From: Steromphala cineraria
Taxonomy: Eukaryota > Mollusca > Gastropoda > Trochida > Trochidae
Length of the DNA: 64,000 nucleotides
Reading direction: 5' to 3'
Assembly: GCA_916613615.1 (NCBI GenBank)
Contig: OU744721.1
Coordinates: 55,996,747 to 56,060,746 of the forward strand
Position numbers and translations under genes: made by a program. Under the pieces are notes generated by a model. That model was not told the origin of the DNA. It did no database searches and saw nothing but the letters and a program-made list of their open reading frames with translations. Shown piece after piece: positions 36,701 to 43,869 of the stretch (position 1 is its first letter; each line of letters begins with the position of its first letter).

Positions 36701-39028
36701 TGAACTTCATCAAGTTGGTTTTAAGTTCCTTTTCCTTCAGGAAAGGAGCCGTAATATCTCCCTTGTCTCCAATGACTGATATGATCCAGTTCGGATCTGG
36801 AATGTTCCAAACATCCAGAAGTAGTTTCCTGACAACCAACATCGGAGTTTCCACGTCAAGTCGAACGAACTAGAACAGAAAATGATAATTTGATATTGAT
36901 TCTTAAAGTAATCATAACTTATCTTGATAATTTAATATTGAAAATAACTGTATCTTTATATATGCAATGCAACAAGTTAATCATCTTCGATAATCAAGGG
37001 TAGCGGCTTAAATCTCCACCTATTAATATACAGATTCATTGAACTAAGAAACAAACTTATTAATGATCATGTCCTCGCTTGACAGCAGAGGTTCATTGTC
37101 TCTGTATCTTTTTTAACAAAAGAATACTTCAGGGTTACAATCCTGCCATGCCCATGCCTGATCTTGGATCAAAACCTTTTCCACAAACTTAAGCGTCCAT
37201 GCAGCAAAGATGGTTTATGTCATCGCATTCAGTTTCTTAACCAGCCTAAAACTTGTCCCCCTGCCACGTCCCGCCACTCAATGATTATATTTATATCATA
37301 AGAGGTAACAGCTCTTAACGATGTTTACCATCCTAATGTTGCACTCCTGCCATGCCCTAATTTAAGTGGATAGACAAATGAAATTTACAAATCTCAGGAA
37401 TCATTTAAAAAAAAACAATATTCTTTAAATTTGCGTTTTTTGGAAATTGGTGTTTGATGAAAAATGAAGATGAAGATGGTGTCCAATATTTAAGTTTAAC
37501 TGTAAAAACTTGCAAAATTCATTACTATTTTGGCTTTTTATACTAACGTTTATCCTTGTGGTGCAATGAACTATAAACCGTCTATTTTTTTATTTGAAGC
37601 AGATCAGATCAAGATATCAAAAAAACTTCACCTTTGAAAAAAATCCATCTTCAAGCTCAATTCTACCAAAGTTCTTGCAAGGCACTGGCTTTGTGTTCTT
37701 GGACATGAACCAAACGTCTGATGTTTTCCTGGATGATGGATGTTCAGACCAATAGCGACCACATTTACACACGTCTTCATCTAGGAACTCTTTGTCTTTT
37801 TTTCTGTAACTGTAACATATTGTTGATATGTTCTCTTAAGTGCACACCTATGATATGATTAAGCAGTGAAATGTAATGCAGTATATACACAATGATAAAC
37901 TTTGACAATTTCAAATCGATTCTTAGTGAGCGTTTTGTTTACATAACGTTACAGACGAATAAATACTTCTTACTAAATTCAGCAACAGGTAAGATTTGGA
38001 ACACATGGATGTTGTCCAATTTTCATTTAAAAGATGGACGTGTTCAAGTAACATGATCAACGGTCTGATTCACGGTTATATATCCAAAAAAAATTTAAAG
38101 ATACAATTCAGTTGCGTACCTTAAGTTTGTTCACTTACCTGCGTATACTAGTGCTAATATCATGTAATTAGCAATGTCTTTTAGGCATGCTAGCATTGCG
38201 AAACCGAAACGGATAATGTTGAGATTTCACTACATAAATCAGCATTCACTTTGCATTAAAATATTTGTAGGTCATACTTAAAAATTAACCATAACAATTT
38301 TGGCAGGTCATTGAAGTGACAAAAGGTCAAAATCTCAAACAAATATTTTTAATTTTTTTCTCTACATAGTCCTTCATAGGTGATCATCCAAGTCACATTT
38401 TAGATTTTTTTTAAGTTGGGCTACCAGAAATGATGAATATTCATTGAAAAGTATTATTTTTGCTTAATATTTTGTTAGACGCGTACGTATACATAAATTT
38501 TTCTGCAATTTACTGTCTACAAGTCTATGCATAAATTATATAGTTACAGGCAGCATATTATAAAAAATGTAACTCTCTTTCGTTTCATTATAAATTGATA
38601 TATTTTTGTGTAGTTGCTGTTCACAAAGTATAATAGGTGACAAGCCAGTCAAAATACAAATACATTAAAGGTTTTTAATAGTTACAAAGCATTTGGCTTC
38701 TAAACTAAAATGATAAAAGAGACCGTATTAATTTGCAAAAGCACAAGCATATCCTCTCGACAACTGCGTTTACGCCCTTTTCCTTTTTCGCTAACATGCA
38801 TACTATACTACAACCTCCAAAAGCTGCTTTTAATTAAAAAAAATTCAACCATATGGGATTGTTGTAATTAATTATGTTAGAAATATATGACTTTTGGGGG
38901 TTAAATAATATATTCAAGATGATACCTCCCTTTCCTTCTTCCTCTAACAAAATGCAAAGTACTCACTGGCAGAAAACCTCACACCGTCGTTGCTGAATGT
39001 TGTTTCGTATCCACTCCTCCTCTGACAT
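2353..39028 (-). CDS. TRPM-like N-terminal protein (TRPM-B), 11-exon gene model
   Basis: Gene-level entry; exons are listed separately. Eleven blocks on the minus strand, each bounded by AG acceptor and GT donor, join with matching phases into one ORF of 542 codons including TGA. Order of content: Cys-containing N-terminal segment (CKCGRYW, residues 33-39), the TRPM/SLOG (LSDAT) fold (about 79-315), then the MHR helical, ankyrin-like repeats (about 320-541). These are the TRPM cytosolic regions, which in TRPM2 help bind ADP-ribose. No transmembrane helix is present. The start is the ATG of MSEEEW, 6 bases inside exon 1 after a good acceptor, so a 5' UTR exon probably lies upstream. An AATAAA on the minus strand at 2098-2093 could end the transcript. 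Family TRPM proteins run to 1,100 residues or more, so this is either a truncated paralogue or a channel gene whose later exons lie left of the window. Family assignment is firm; function as a channel is not supported. Confidence 0.85.
2646..2872 (-). CDS. TRPM-B exon 10 (ankyrin-like MHR)
   Basis: Residues 430-505. LFLLEAIRLDLSEIVQYIID is the TRPM ankyrin-like pattern D-A-L-x-x-A-L-x-x-x-R-V-D-F-V-x-L-L-L-D, and YKLLLQFAVKKNHQKCAALF is the pattern L-L-x-W-A-V-x-x-x-x-x-x-x-A-x-x-x-W. An Asp-rich linker (NDDYDNDDDE) lies between. An alternative acceptor 24 bases upstream would be out of phase. Confidence 0.88.
3560..4460. repeat. degenerate interspersed repeat with accttgaa/ggtcaagt motifs
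   Basis: Several diverged units of the type 'ggcccagtcgattttggtgacaatcac' followed by 'caaggtcac'. It lies within TRPM-B intron 9. It is probably a relative of the TGACCTTGACC repeat family to the right. No coding content seen. Confidence 0.5.
5100..5480. repeat. degenerate TGACCTTGACC-type repeat
   Basis: Diverged copies of the family at 6162-8030: gtgaccttgacctc, gtgactttgacctttgacat and gtgaccttgaccgttgacc, spaced about 120-140 bases. Confidence 0.6.
5962..6072 (-). CDS. TRPM-B exon 9
   Basis: Thirty-six full codons beginning KTTLEIVRMIDHF and ending YNSDFD. It fills the gap between two clear MHR exons in perfect phase (two bases in, one base out), with acceptor aaaattag and donor gtatgt. 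Its own similarity to TRPM is weak, so the call rests mainly on position and phase. Confidence 0.75.
6862..7452 (+). mobile_element. 5'-truncated LINE insertion with 15-bp target duplication
   Basis: acatttagacatgtt stands immediately left (6847-6861) and again immediately right (7453-7467), the mark of target-primed reverse transcription. The insert ends in an A-rich tail. Its first 300 bases carry the C-terminal end of a LINE ORF2 (open to TAA at 7165; CLLVKQIIYSMSRKGNKPTF is of the L1-like type that follows the RT domain). The 3' UTR holds three near-copies of a roughly 65-bp unit with 'atgaatatgtacatgtaaac'. Clade assignment is a guess; the insertion itself is clear. Confidence 0.8.
7953..7979. 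repeat. (GGC)n run
   Basis: Nine GCG/GGC triplets in a row in otherwise AT-rich DNA, just before the hairpin that ends the element here. Confidence 0.95.
8127..8353 (-). CDS. TRPM-B exon 8 (MHR start, acidic run)
   Basis: Residues 317-392. ILQCLQKRELITLVTL matches the TRPM hallmark L-x-x-C-L-x-x-x-x-L-I-T-V-F-x-L, and GLTKAIIQALLK matches D-L-D-x-A-I-L-x-A-L-L-K. Between them lies a run of 13 alternating Asp/Glu encoded by a GACGAG-type codon repeat. One base at each end is completed by neighbouring exons. Donor gtacgt. Confidence 0.88.
9143..9237 (-). CDS. TRPM-B exon 7
   Basis: Starts GTGGVADNFAAVYKDSRED, the family D-G-S-G-R-A-x-D-x-x-A segment that closes the SLOG fold. Two donors are possible. 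gtagga at the low end restores the frame with exon 8 and is used here; an earlier gtaaat after Asp-Pro would break the frame unless a different acceptor were used, so this exon end is less certain. Confidence 0.78.
10060..10874 (+). pseudogene. Tc1/mariner-type transposase relic
   Basis: Frameshifted remains of a Tc1-like transposase, read in order across frames. First comes an HTH region (TAVARRFIESQSTLSRLISR, then a basic RPGQ linker). Next are MTVRRRLRR, FSDE (first catalytic Asp) and GGSVMVWGAI, followed by YVDEILRP and FQHDNARSHAA (second Asp). The third catalytic residue and the NPIEHLW block are missing because the copy stops near 10,874. Many stops: inactive. It lies in TRPM-B intron 6, 72 bases from the exon 6 donor. 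Confidence 0.85.
10947..11053 (-). CDS. TRPM-B exon 6
   Basis: Residues 250-285. PLVVLLYSGWHDVIDGIV, then EKNIPIVVLE, the counterpart of the TRPM segment P-V-V-x-L-x-x-E-G-G-P-x-x-I ... G-I-P-V-V-V. The Glu-Gly-Gly of the family is Tyr-Ser-Gly here. The acceptor follows a clear pyrimidine tract (ttttcttttgcaacatcag). Donor GAG|gtaatg. Confidence 0.88.
12169..12328 (-). CDS. TRPM-B exon 5
   Basis: Residues 197-249. GLFLHHLLVNDGSEDAH corresponds to the TRPM segment THFLLVDDGTxGxYG, followed by FRALLESSIAKH (family: R-x-x-L-E-x-x-I). Phase 0 at the start; one base left at the donor gtaata, completed by exon 6. It lies 17.7 kb from exon 4, the largest intron in the gene. Confidence 0.88.
12560..13235 (+). 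mobile_element. interspersed repeat 'gtagctcatcagg ... ggtcagatgagcta'
   Basis: Begins ctgtagctcatcagg and ends ggtcagatgagctaaaaa, giving a short inverted TAGCTCATC. Inside, about four units carry 'aaagctacaatttataatcc' and 'gtctgtacacaaagtttcag'. Near the end is a gatggacggatggac tract. The same family lies in reverse orientation at 57,120-57,975. No protein. The pattern is of a type common in bivalve genomes (recollection, not searched). Confidence 0.65.
13932..13951. repeat. 20-bp perfect palindrome
   Basis: ggccatctttaaagatggcc is self-complementary. Isolated; no function inferred. Confidence 0.9.
14495..15800 (+). repeat. left arm: TIR, GC-rich block, tandem array
   Basis: TIR tip, then 14,530-14,650 with repeated accagtgacc / cggtgggcaacgggtg motifs, then from about 14,800 a degenerate array of roughly 30-50 base units built on 'atattgactttgaaa' and 'attttgattttgtgaaa'. 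A/T asymmetry is strong: this strand is T-rich. Confidence 0.8.
16247..16281. repeat. interspersed-repeat tail 'acagacagg..attaaagtctca'
   Basis: cagacagacaggcagattat followed by taattaaagtctcacc. A close match stands at 22,357-22,390 (cagacagacagattgtttat then taaagtctca). These look like the same end of a dispersed element whose body I cannot define. Confidence 0.5.
17020..17153. repeat. poly(G) and poly(C) runs facing each other
   Basis: About 15 G near 17,021, then about 95 bases of ordinary sequence, then about 24 C ending near 17,153. Both on the + strand, so they are complementary. Length from reads over such runs is unreliable. Confidence 0.9.
17909..18190. repeat. (CCATA)n pentanucleotide microsatellite
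   Basis: Starts as ccatacc units mixed with catcatata variants, becoming pure CCATA from about 18,040. Every frame is open because CCATA and its complement lack stops; the long ORFs here are not genes. Confidence 0.98.
18191..18699. repeat. (ACAT)n tetranucleotide microsatellite
   Basis: About 127 units without a visible interruption, directly after the CCATA array; the switch is a single 'ccattacat' junction. The long open frames (HTYI or YVCM repeats) are artefacts. Confidence 0.99.
18960..19085 (+). repeat. dispersed element 3' end, possibly Penelope-like
   Basis: A stem (ggtata / tatacc) is followed by gaaacgtc and then 'aataaagaagttgtttatcc'. Penelope-like elements carry a stem-loop-GAAAC-GTC hammerhead motif near their ends; the CTGATGA half is not intact here. 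Tentative. Confidence 0.35.
19205..19285 (+). repeat. LINE-type 3' tail, copy 1
   Basis: gcttgtttgtcaatcccgtt then ggaaataaaaatatgtttaaacc. Shared with copies at 20,400-20,465 (+) and 24,403-24,470 (-). It has the look of a non-LTR retrotransposon 3' end; no coding part is attached. Confidence 0.6.
20400..20465 (+). repeat. LINE-type 3' tail, copy 2
   Basis: gcttgtttaccgaaccggat then gaataaaaatatgtttaaacc; same tail as copy 1. Confidence 0.6.
20861..21172 (-). other. unidentified ORF with protein-like composition
   Basis: 103 codons. The central part (AMERECRKYPYTTEYSVAKA, then several Cys, His and Asp residues) is less repetitive and better mixed than neighbouring ORFs. No family recognised, no splice context worked out. 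It lies inside the candidate fold-back element, so it might be a worn piece of that element's cargo. It may equally be chance. Confidence 0.25.
22400..26080. other. no recognisable gene
   Basis: AT-rich interior of the fold-back candidate. Besides the LINE-type tail at 24.4 kb I see nothing supportable. Confidence 0.5.
24403..24470 (-). repeat. LINE-type 3' tail, copy 3
   Basis: On the minus strand: gcttgtttgtcaatcctgtt then gaatatgtttaaacc; same family as copies 1 and 2, opposite strand. Confidence 0.6.
26090..27974 (-). repeat. right arm: inverted tandem array, GC-rich block, TIR
   Basis: Array of 'accaaagtcaatatttcac' and 'acaaaatcaacatatc' units, the reverse complement of the left-arm motif, from about 26,090 to 27,720. 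Then a GC-rich block at 27,825-27,945 (cgcgtgagccactgg, ctcactggttacacacgc) and the inverted tip ctatttcacactactgta. Open frames here (many Lys-Val-Asn-Ile-Ser) are products of the repeat. Confidence 0.85.
28000..30000. other. intron 4 sequence without recognisable feature
   Basis: Between the fold-back candidate and exon 4. Small AT-rich ORFs only. Confidence 0.5.
30010..30170 (-). CDS. TRPM-B exon 4 (SLOG domain, central)
   Basis: Residues 144-196. MWITCEGIKYGVSDVIGE and ISLIGINGWSICQRD align with the TRPM segments usually read as AWIxTGGxxxGVxxxVGE and IGIAxWGxVxxRD. The canonical Gly-Gly of the first segment is Glu-Gly here. Donor is GAG|gtatgg and acceptor is gttacag. Confidence 0.92.
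31104..32241 (-). mobile_element. Tc1-like element, internally deleted
   Basis: TIRs AACAAGTGTCCAAAAGAAAC and, on the minus strand, AACTAGTGTCCAAAATAAAC, flanked by TA on both sides. Removing it restores continuity of the host unit (cctatcacac|tgagctttcacttg), as compared with the intact unit near 30,900. Confidence 0.9.
31436..31840 (-). pseudogene. Tc1-like transposase with central deletion
   Basis: SGQTMYRRLQQHDIRSLHP (end of the DNA-binding part) is followed after a short stretch by DMNPIEHLWNYLDLDVRSRP, the C-terminal block that carries the last catalytic acidic residue. The FSDE and HDNAxxH blocks in between are gone, so it is inactive. It is a different family from the relic at 10 kb. 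Confidence 0.85.
32643..34727 (-). pseudogene. BEL/Pao pol remnant (RT/RNase H to integrase)
   Basis: Frameshifts and stops throughout. Seen in order: MRAKGI and PTMIQRKWEEWLDEH, then the RNase H-like LELQAAVLALRLG and DSVTVLQYLNNE. Next comes the integrase zinc/linker part (GGRLQKANIPIEAKHQLILP). The integrase core follows, with its second Asp (YSDTGTNF) and the Glu (GAWEWLIRS). The C-terminal tail is MKTPSGEYTGPAFKVCLLEE before TGA. Inactive copy; described only. Confidence 0.85.
34728..34831 (-). repeat. 5' LTR copy of BEL element (shortened)
   Basis: Starts TGCAATTCGATTCG on the minus strand. It matches the interrupted 3' copy through 'aagtac', then runs straight into pol codons (YFSPLTMRAKGI), so its far end was lost in the deletion. 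Confidence 0.75.
34840..36670. other. intron 3 sequence without recognisable feature
   Basis: AT-rich, only short non-coding ORFs. Confidence 0.5.
36677..36869 (-). CDS. TRPM-B exon 3 (start of SLOG/LSDAT domain)
   Basis: Residues 79-142. FVRLDVETPM and DVWNIPDPNWIISVIG align with the YVRVSxDTxP and W-x-L-x-x-P-x-x-L-I-S-V-x-G core of every TRPM. Acceptor gttctag. The donor gtaggt was chosen over a second GT five bases further downstream because only it restores the frame with exon 4. Confidence 0.9.
37632..37803 (-). CDS. TRPM-B exon 2
   Basis: Residues about 21-78. Contains CKCGRYWSEH and, later, NFGRIELEDG, matching the conserved TRPM pattern of a Cys-rich CxCG segment followed by FGxIEFxGG. 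Acceptor gttacag and donor gtgaag fit the neighbouring phases: one base completes a Gln codon at the left, phase 0 at the right. Confidence 0.88.
38967..39028 (-). CDS. TRPM-B coding exon 1 (start codon)
   Basis: Encodes MSEEEWIRNNIQQRRCEVFC and two bases of a Gln codon before donor gtgagt. TRPM proteins begin their conserved region with a similar W-I-x-x-x-x-x-x-R-x-C segment. The acceptor (ggctcag) lies six bases before the ATG, so 39,029-39,034 is 5' UTR. An in-frame ATG lies further upstream but would sit in the intron if this acceptor is used. Confidence 0.8.
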
Positions 39029-39034
39029 GGTTAA

Positions 39035-40340
39035 CTGAGCCTTTAAGTGGAAGATAAGTAAGTTCATTGTATATACACGACTACGAAGACAGTAGACATG
39101 ATATACTCATTAAGATATTTAAACACAAATTCCTATCGTATTCCTAAATACACATTCCATTTATAAAGAAACGAATATTTAAGCTGCAGATTAAAGACAT
39201 GGCAGTCATGTAATTATATCTTTACGGTGGCATATTAGGGACTTACGGCGACGTATTAGGGCCATCTGTTTTTTTTAATTGAATTTTCAAGATACTTATG
39301 TTGAAATGTCAAGATATTTTTGATATAGATATATAAAAGGTCTCAGATATCAATAGAAGCAAAATGCAAGTTGATGATAATCCACAATACACATACATGT
39401 ATCTACCATAATTATCAGGGGAAATAGTTCTAAAATGAAGGTTATTATTTTAGAAATAAGCAATGTGCGTGTCGACGTCATTCGGTTAGTTCCGGATTAC
39501 CTGAATATGGGGACCATCTAGAAACGACCTGCTTGCATATAAGAGGTAATTATAATGACACTAATGAGCTTATTAAACCTTTGCATTAACAAAGAAATTA
39601 TGTTAGTCTTGTTGGTACCTTGATTCGTGATGTATACAAATAATATGAGCAGTTAGCATCAAGTGATAAAACGCCAATCTCAATCTTTGTTGTTATAGAC
39701 TGATGTGTTCATAATTTTTCAGCTAGGTATAATCTATAATATGTTTTGCTCATCTGTCACAACTAAGATACGTTTTTATTTGGAAATACACCTTGTTACT
39801 GAAAAAGGTGCATCGACAGCTTATCACGGCCCTGTTAGTAATGTGATCCGGAATACCCGGAAATGATTCGGAACTGCCGTAATGACGGCGTAATTATCTT
39901 AATCTAATCAGGGTTGAATTAAATTCTTATTTCGTGTCGATTTGTATTAAACAGAGTTTGAGGAGGAAATGTTCTTAGACTATTAAAATATCTCTCTGGG
40001 TAGGCGCATGTAGCCGATTATTCCTAAGTGATCTGGAACTGCTTGTCACACTTCATAGTCTGGTTTATTAAACAAAACCTAAGCCCTAATGAATGGGTAT
40101 CTATCATCATGATCTGCATTTTCATTCTCGGTACGTAGAGCTCTGTGCAGTGCAGGCTCTTTTAAAACAAAGTCTCCACTAAAGACAGTCGCCTGTCACT
40201 TGAGGACAAACATGACTTAGATATCGGGCAACAGAAGATGTGACAAAAAATTCATGAACATGTGGTATATGAACAACATGATTAAACAATTTCTCCAGTG
40301 AATGAATAACAATCGGAAGCCGATAGAATGTGTTTCGATT
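39035..40340. other. upstream of TRPM-B exon 1; no promoter recognised
   Basis: The acceptor six bases before the ATG means the promoter and a 5' UTR exon lie to the right, somewhere in the 39-56 kb interval. I cannot place them. Confidence 0.4.
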
Positions 40341-40349
40341 ATCATAGAA

Positions 40350-40432
40350 TACGGATATCTACGAAGCTCCAGAAGGGACATGGTGAAATATTTTTACGTG
40401 ATAAATTATTACGTATGTAATAACTAATTTCG
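40350..40432 (+). repeat. 'gctccagaagggacatggt' repeat, left member
   Basis: gatatctacgaagctccaga then agggacatggtgaaatatttttacgtg and attattacgtatgtaataac. It matches, in reverse orientation, 46,665-46,795. Confidence 0.75.
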
Positions 40433-40679
40433 ATTGTTTTAGCCTTTTGCGAGGAATTTTGATTAAGCATTGCAACAATGAATAGTTTTTTTATTAAAAA
40501 AATGTTGCAAATTTGTTCAATGTATGTTGAGCATCTATAAATTGAAATAAAGCTAGTGTCAGAAGATTTTTTTGAACAGAACAGAACAGAAGGTTTTTCG
40601 ATTTAGTGACTTGAGCTCACAGAGCCCCTCGTCAGCATTACAAAACACATTTACAATCAGAGTATGGAGGCAGGACATT

Positions 40680-41095
40680 TCAAAATGATATTGAATATAA
40701 ACTCTGTTTTATGAACTTAGATAAGTACAACTTATTGATTTTATTCTGGGATTGTAACAACTGAAATAATTTTTATTTTGATGGACATTCCCAATAAATT
40801 TTATCAACATATTTAACTCTATTTACATGATACTTTTGACAAACACAAACGAAATGATATTCGTCTTCAATAACATAAATACCACTAAAAATAAAAAAAC
40901 TCTATCCACATTTAAGTATCTACCAACTTCTATTTTCAACTTGTGACATGATATCCTTAAAAGAGTGATGTAAAATGATAGACTTTGAGTAACACTGTTT
41001 AGATATGGTTCATATGAAAAACTTTGCTTAATATTAGAATATACTTCGAGTTTCGAAGTGTTATTAATATCACAATTCCATTTTTGCAAAAACTC
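40680..41095 (-). pseudogene. LINE ORF2 C-terminal relic
   Basis: The minus strand reads SKLEVYSNIKQSFSYEPYLN then FYITLLRISCHKLKIEVGRY, a pattern found after the RT domain of many mollusc non-LTR elements (W-x-x-x-x-x-S-S-K-x-x-x-Y, later R-x-S-x-H-x-L-x-I-E-x-G-R). The usual Cys/His motif after it is frameshifted (ISFVFVKS). A fragment. Confidence 0.7.
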
Positions 41096-42394
41096 ATCGC
41101 TTAAACGTTATTTAAACACATTACAAAATTCTTGTGGATTTACTGTTGAGGGGTTCAACAACACAAAACCAAAACCATTTTTGAATAGTAATTGTAATGG
41201 ATCTGCATTCTCCTTTACGAAAAGAACTAATGATAAGACTATCATAATTGCCAATCTCTATCGGAACTTTGAGGTGTCTGCGTTTCTATTAAACATAAAC
41301 AATAAAGTCATAAACAACTTTATGTTTGTAATTATTTTACATAATTAAATACAGTACAATAAATTGAAAATGTAGGGTTGTCACTTGTGAGCAAATGGTC
41401 CTTGGTCCGTTTATTGTTAAGTCAATTTCGCTTGTGCCGTTACTATAGATACAAAATTCGCAAAGCCAAAATTTGGGCAGATAAAACATAACTTTCGACA
41501 TTTACACATGTCCTACTTTGGTACATATTCAATATACCACAGTTTATCCGTATACGTGTTTAGACAGTTTGAATTCCTAATGTAGGATGATAACATATAA
41601 GAGTAGAACAAGTGTTTGTTTTAAACGTCGACGGTTGCAAAAGACAATTAAAGTAAGCACATATTTCATATTTCTTTGGGCTAAACACGGTTTGTATACG
41701 ATAAACGATTGCTTATGGTTAAAAGACTGGTCTAATAATTTACTCACAACCTTTTTACAAAGATGAATAATCATGTAGATTGTTCTTTTCTTTGCTGGTT
41801 TATGTGCGGTCAGTATGTGATAAAAAAATGATTTTTTAATATTTGAAAATTATAAAATAATATATTCATATATCAGATATATCTTTAAAATTTAGTCCCT
41901 AGATATAAAAAAATAAGGTTGAAAGTATATAACTCTTATTTGTCTCTTTTTGGAGGAACATGTGCTACCTTGTTGCTTGTTCCAAAAACGTAACAGATTT
42001 GCTGTAGCCTATTCCATACAGTGGCTTATGAGTATTTTTAGATAAAAACATTCACAACGGGTGGGGGTTGATCCAAAACTACAGTAATGCCTTATGAGTG
42101 CATCTCCCTCTCCCCCCCCCCTCACTGCCATCTAAGATATATTACATAAATATTCTATATCGACAATGGATACGTACTGGCGTTTTCCGAAAGCAAGCTC
42201 TCCCTCGTTGAAGTCCATAGGCTACTATTTTGAAAGTATATCAGATGAAAGTATCCCTTTCTAAAATATACTATAAACAAATCTTTATCGCCGGTATTTC
42301 TTCAATATTTGACCTGTATTATCTATTCGCGCTGTGAAAAAATCATTTGCTTATTCAAAGATACCTGAACATTTTGGACCACCCATAGTCCGCC

Positions 42395-42540
42395 AGTTCC
42401 AGTCGATGCTCGCAGTTTTCACCACTAAGCATAGCCACAATGGTGTTGCGGGCTTTCTCCCTGCAATAATACTGGCAGCCGCGATATGAGTGAAATAATC
42501 TTGAAAGCGGCGTTAAACCCCACGTCACCTCACCCTACCA
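42395..42540 (+). mobile_element. SINE-type repeat ending 'ggcgttaaaccc'
   Basis: gttgcgggctttctccctgc, then tactggcagccgcgatatga and ttgaaagcggcgttaaacccc. I recall this tail as typical of mollusc SINEs; I cannot search for it. No A/B box was found at the left end, so the copy may be 5'-truncated. Confidence 0.6.
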
Positions 42541-43474
42541 AATATGAACACGACCTTCTTTGTCGAATGTCAGTTAATCCAAACCCCCTATTTTCCGCAT
42601 AGTGAGGTAATTCATTCACTTGTTTTTGTGAGTGTAGTAAATTCTGTATCACGTTTGATTTCATTGAATCATTATTTCACCACGATCAATATCTTGCGTG
42701 TTTTTGTCACCTCGCCATACGTGACTCAAAGGCAGTGAATAAATAATGTAATAAGTAATGTTATCACATCAAGATTTCCAAGAAGCAATACTACACCATT
42801 TTCCATCAATAATCTTTTTAAAAATCATTACATATGATATTTTTATTTTTATTTTTTTGTAATATTAACACATTTAATTGTATGAACGGTCTTAAAATAA
42901 GCCCTTTGAGGCTTGTTAGTCAATCATTTTATTTATTATTTCATGATTTCATATTTCATATGATAGTCACATGGAACAACCCATTTATTATGAAGCATCT
43001 CAGACGTTCATTCATCATCATTGCATAAATGTACATTGTATTGTTAAAGGATTTTACAATAAACAATTATTAACAACTAATTCAAATCCTTTGCAACATT
43101 TAAATCGGTTAAGAACAATATTTTAGAGACAAACATATTTTTTCACGTTTCTTGCCCGAAACATCGAAAAGTTGACGACATGGCTGACTGTATGCATATT
43201 TTTCCGTCGCAGTTCGGCTATTTCCGTAAGTGACGTCATAAGAGCGAGTCATGACAGTCATTACGCAAGGAGCTGTACACATATACATGTACGCGAGACG
43301 ATGACATTCTAATGATTAGTTCTTACATGTAGATAAGGCTTGGTTGGAATCAACTAAGAATTAATCAACTGACATAACTAAGGATATGTTTTCATTTATA
43401 TCTGTGCGAATATTCTACTGTAACATTTATTAGGATCATGTGCAATATGATGACAACAAACTTGATTGATGCTG

Positions 43475-43857
43475 GACAAACTGACCGAGGTTCCCAAATT
43501 TGCAAAATTTTATCAATAAAGGGGTGATTGTATAGAAGTGTTTCTTTATAATGAATGTTATTCACGATGTTTTGGCGCTACCTACATGCCCTGGGCTTTG
43601 AGTAAAGATTTACATAAAAAGAAATATTTTGCCAATTTCTTCCATGAATCGGTAAATTGTCCGTATTTTAAAAACGTTCGTTGAATAATTTGTCCGATAA
43701 TAAAAAGTTATTTGAAAGAAATAGATAGCAAAACAGATTGGAAAGAAACGTTTGAATCAAAGGGCTTGCAGAAATTAGTATAACTGCCTCAGCTCCTAAT
43801 CAAAAGTGTCCGAAGTTCGGGCGATCTCGGTTGGTGTCTGAACCTCGGTCAGTTTGC
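43475..43857. mobile_element. small TIR element (about 0.38 kb)
   Basis: gacaaactgaccgaggttc at the left and gaacctcggtcagtttgc at the right are 18-base inverted matches. No ORF between: MITE-like. Flanks show no clear target duplication. Confidence 0.7.
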
Positions 43858-43869
43858 CCTACATTTATT

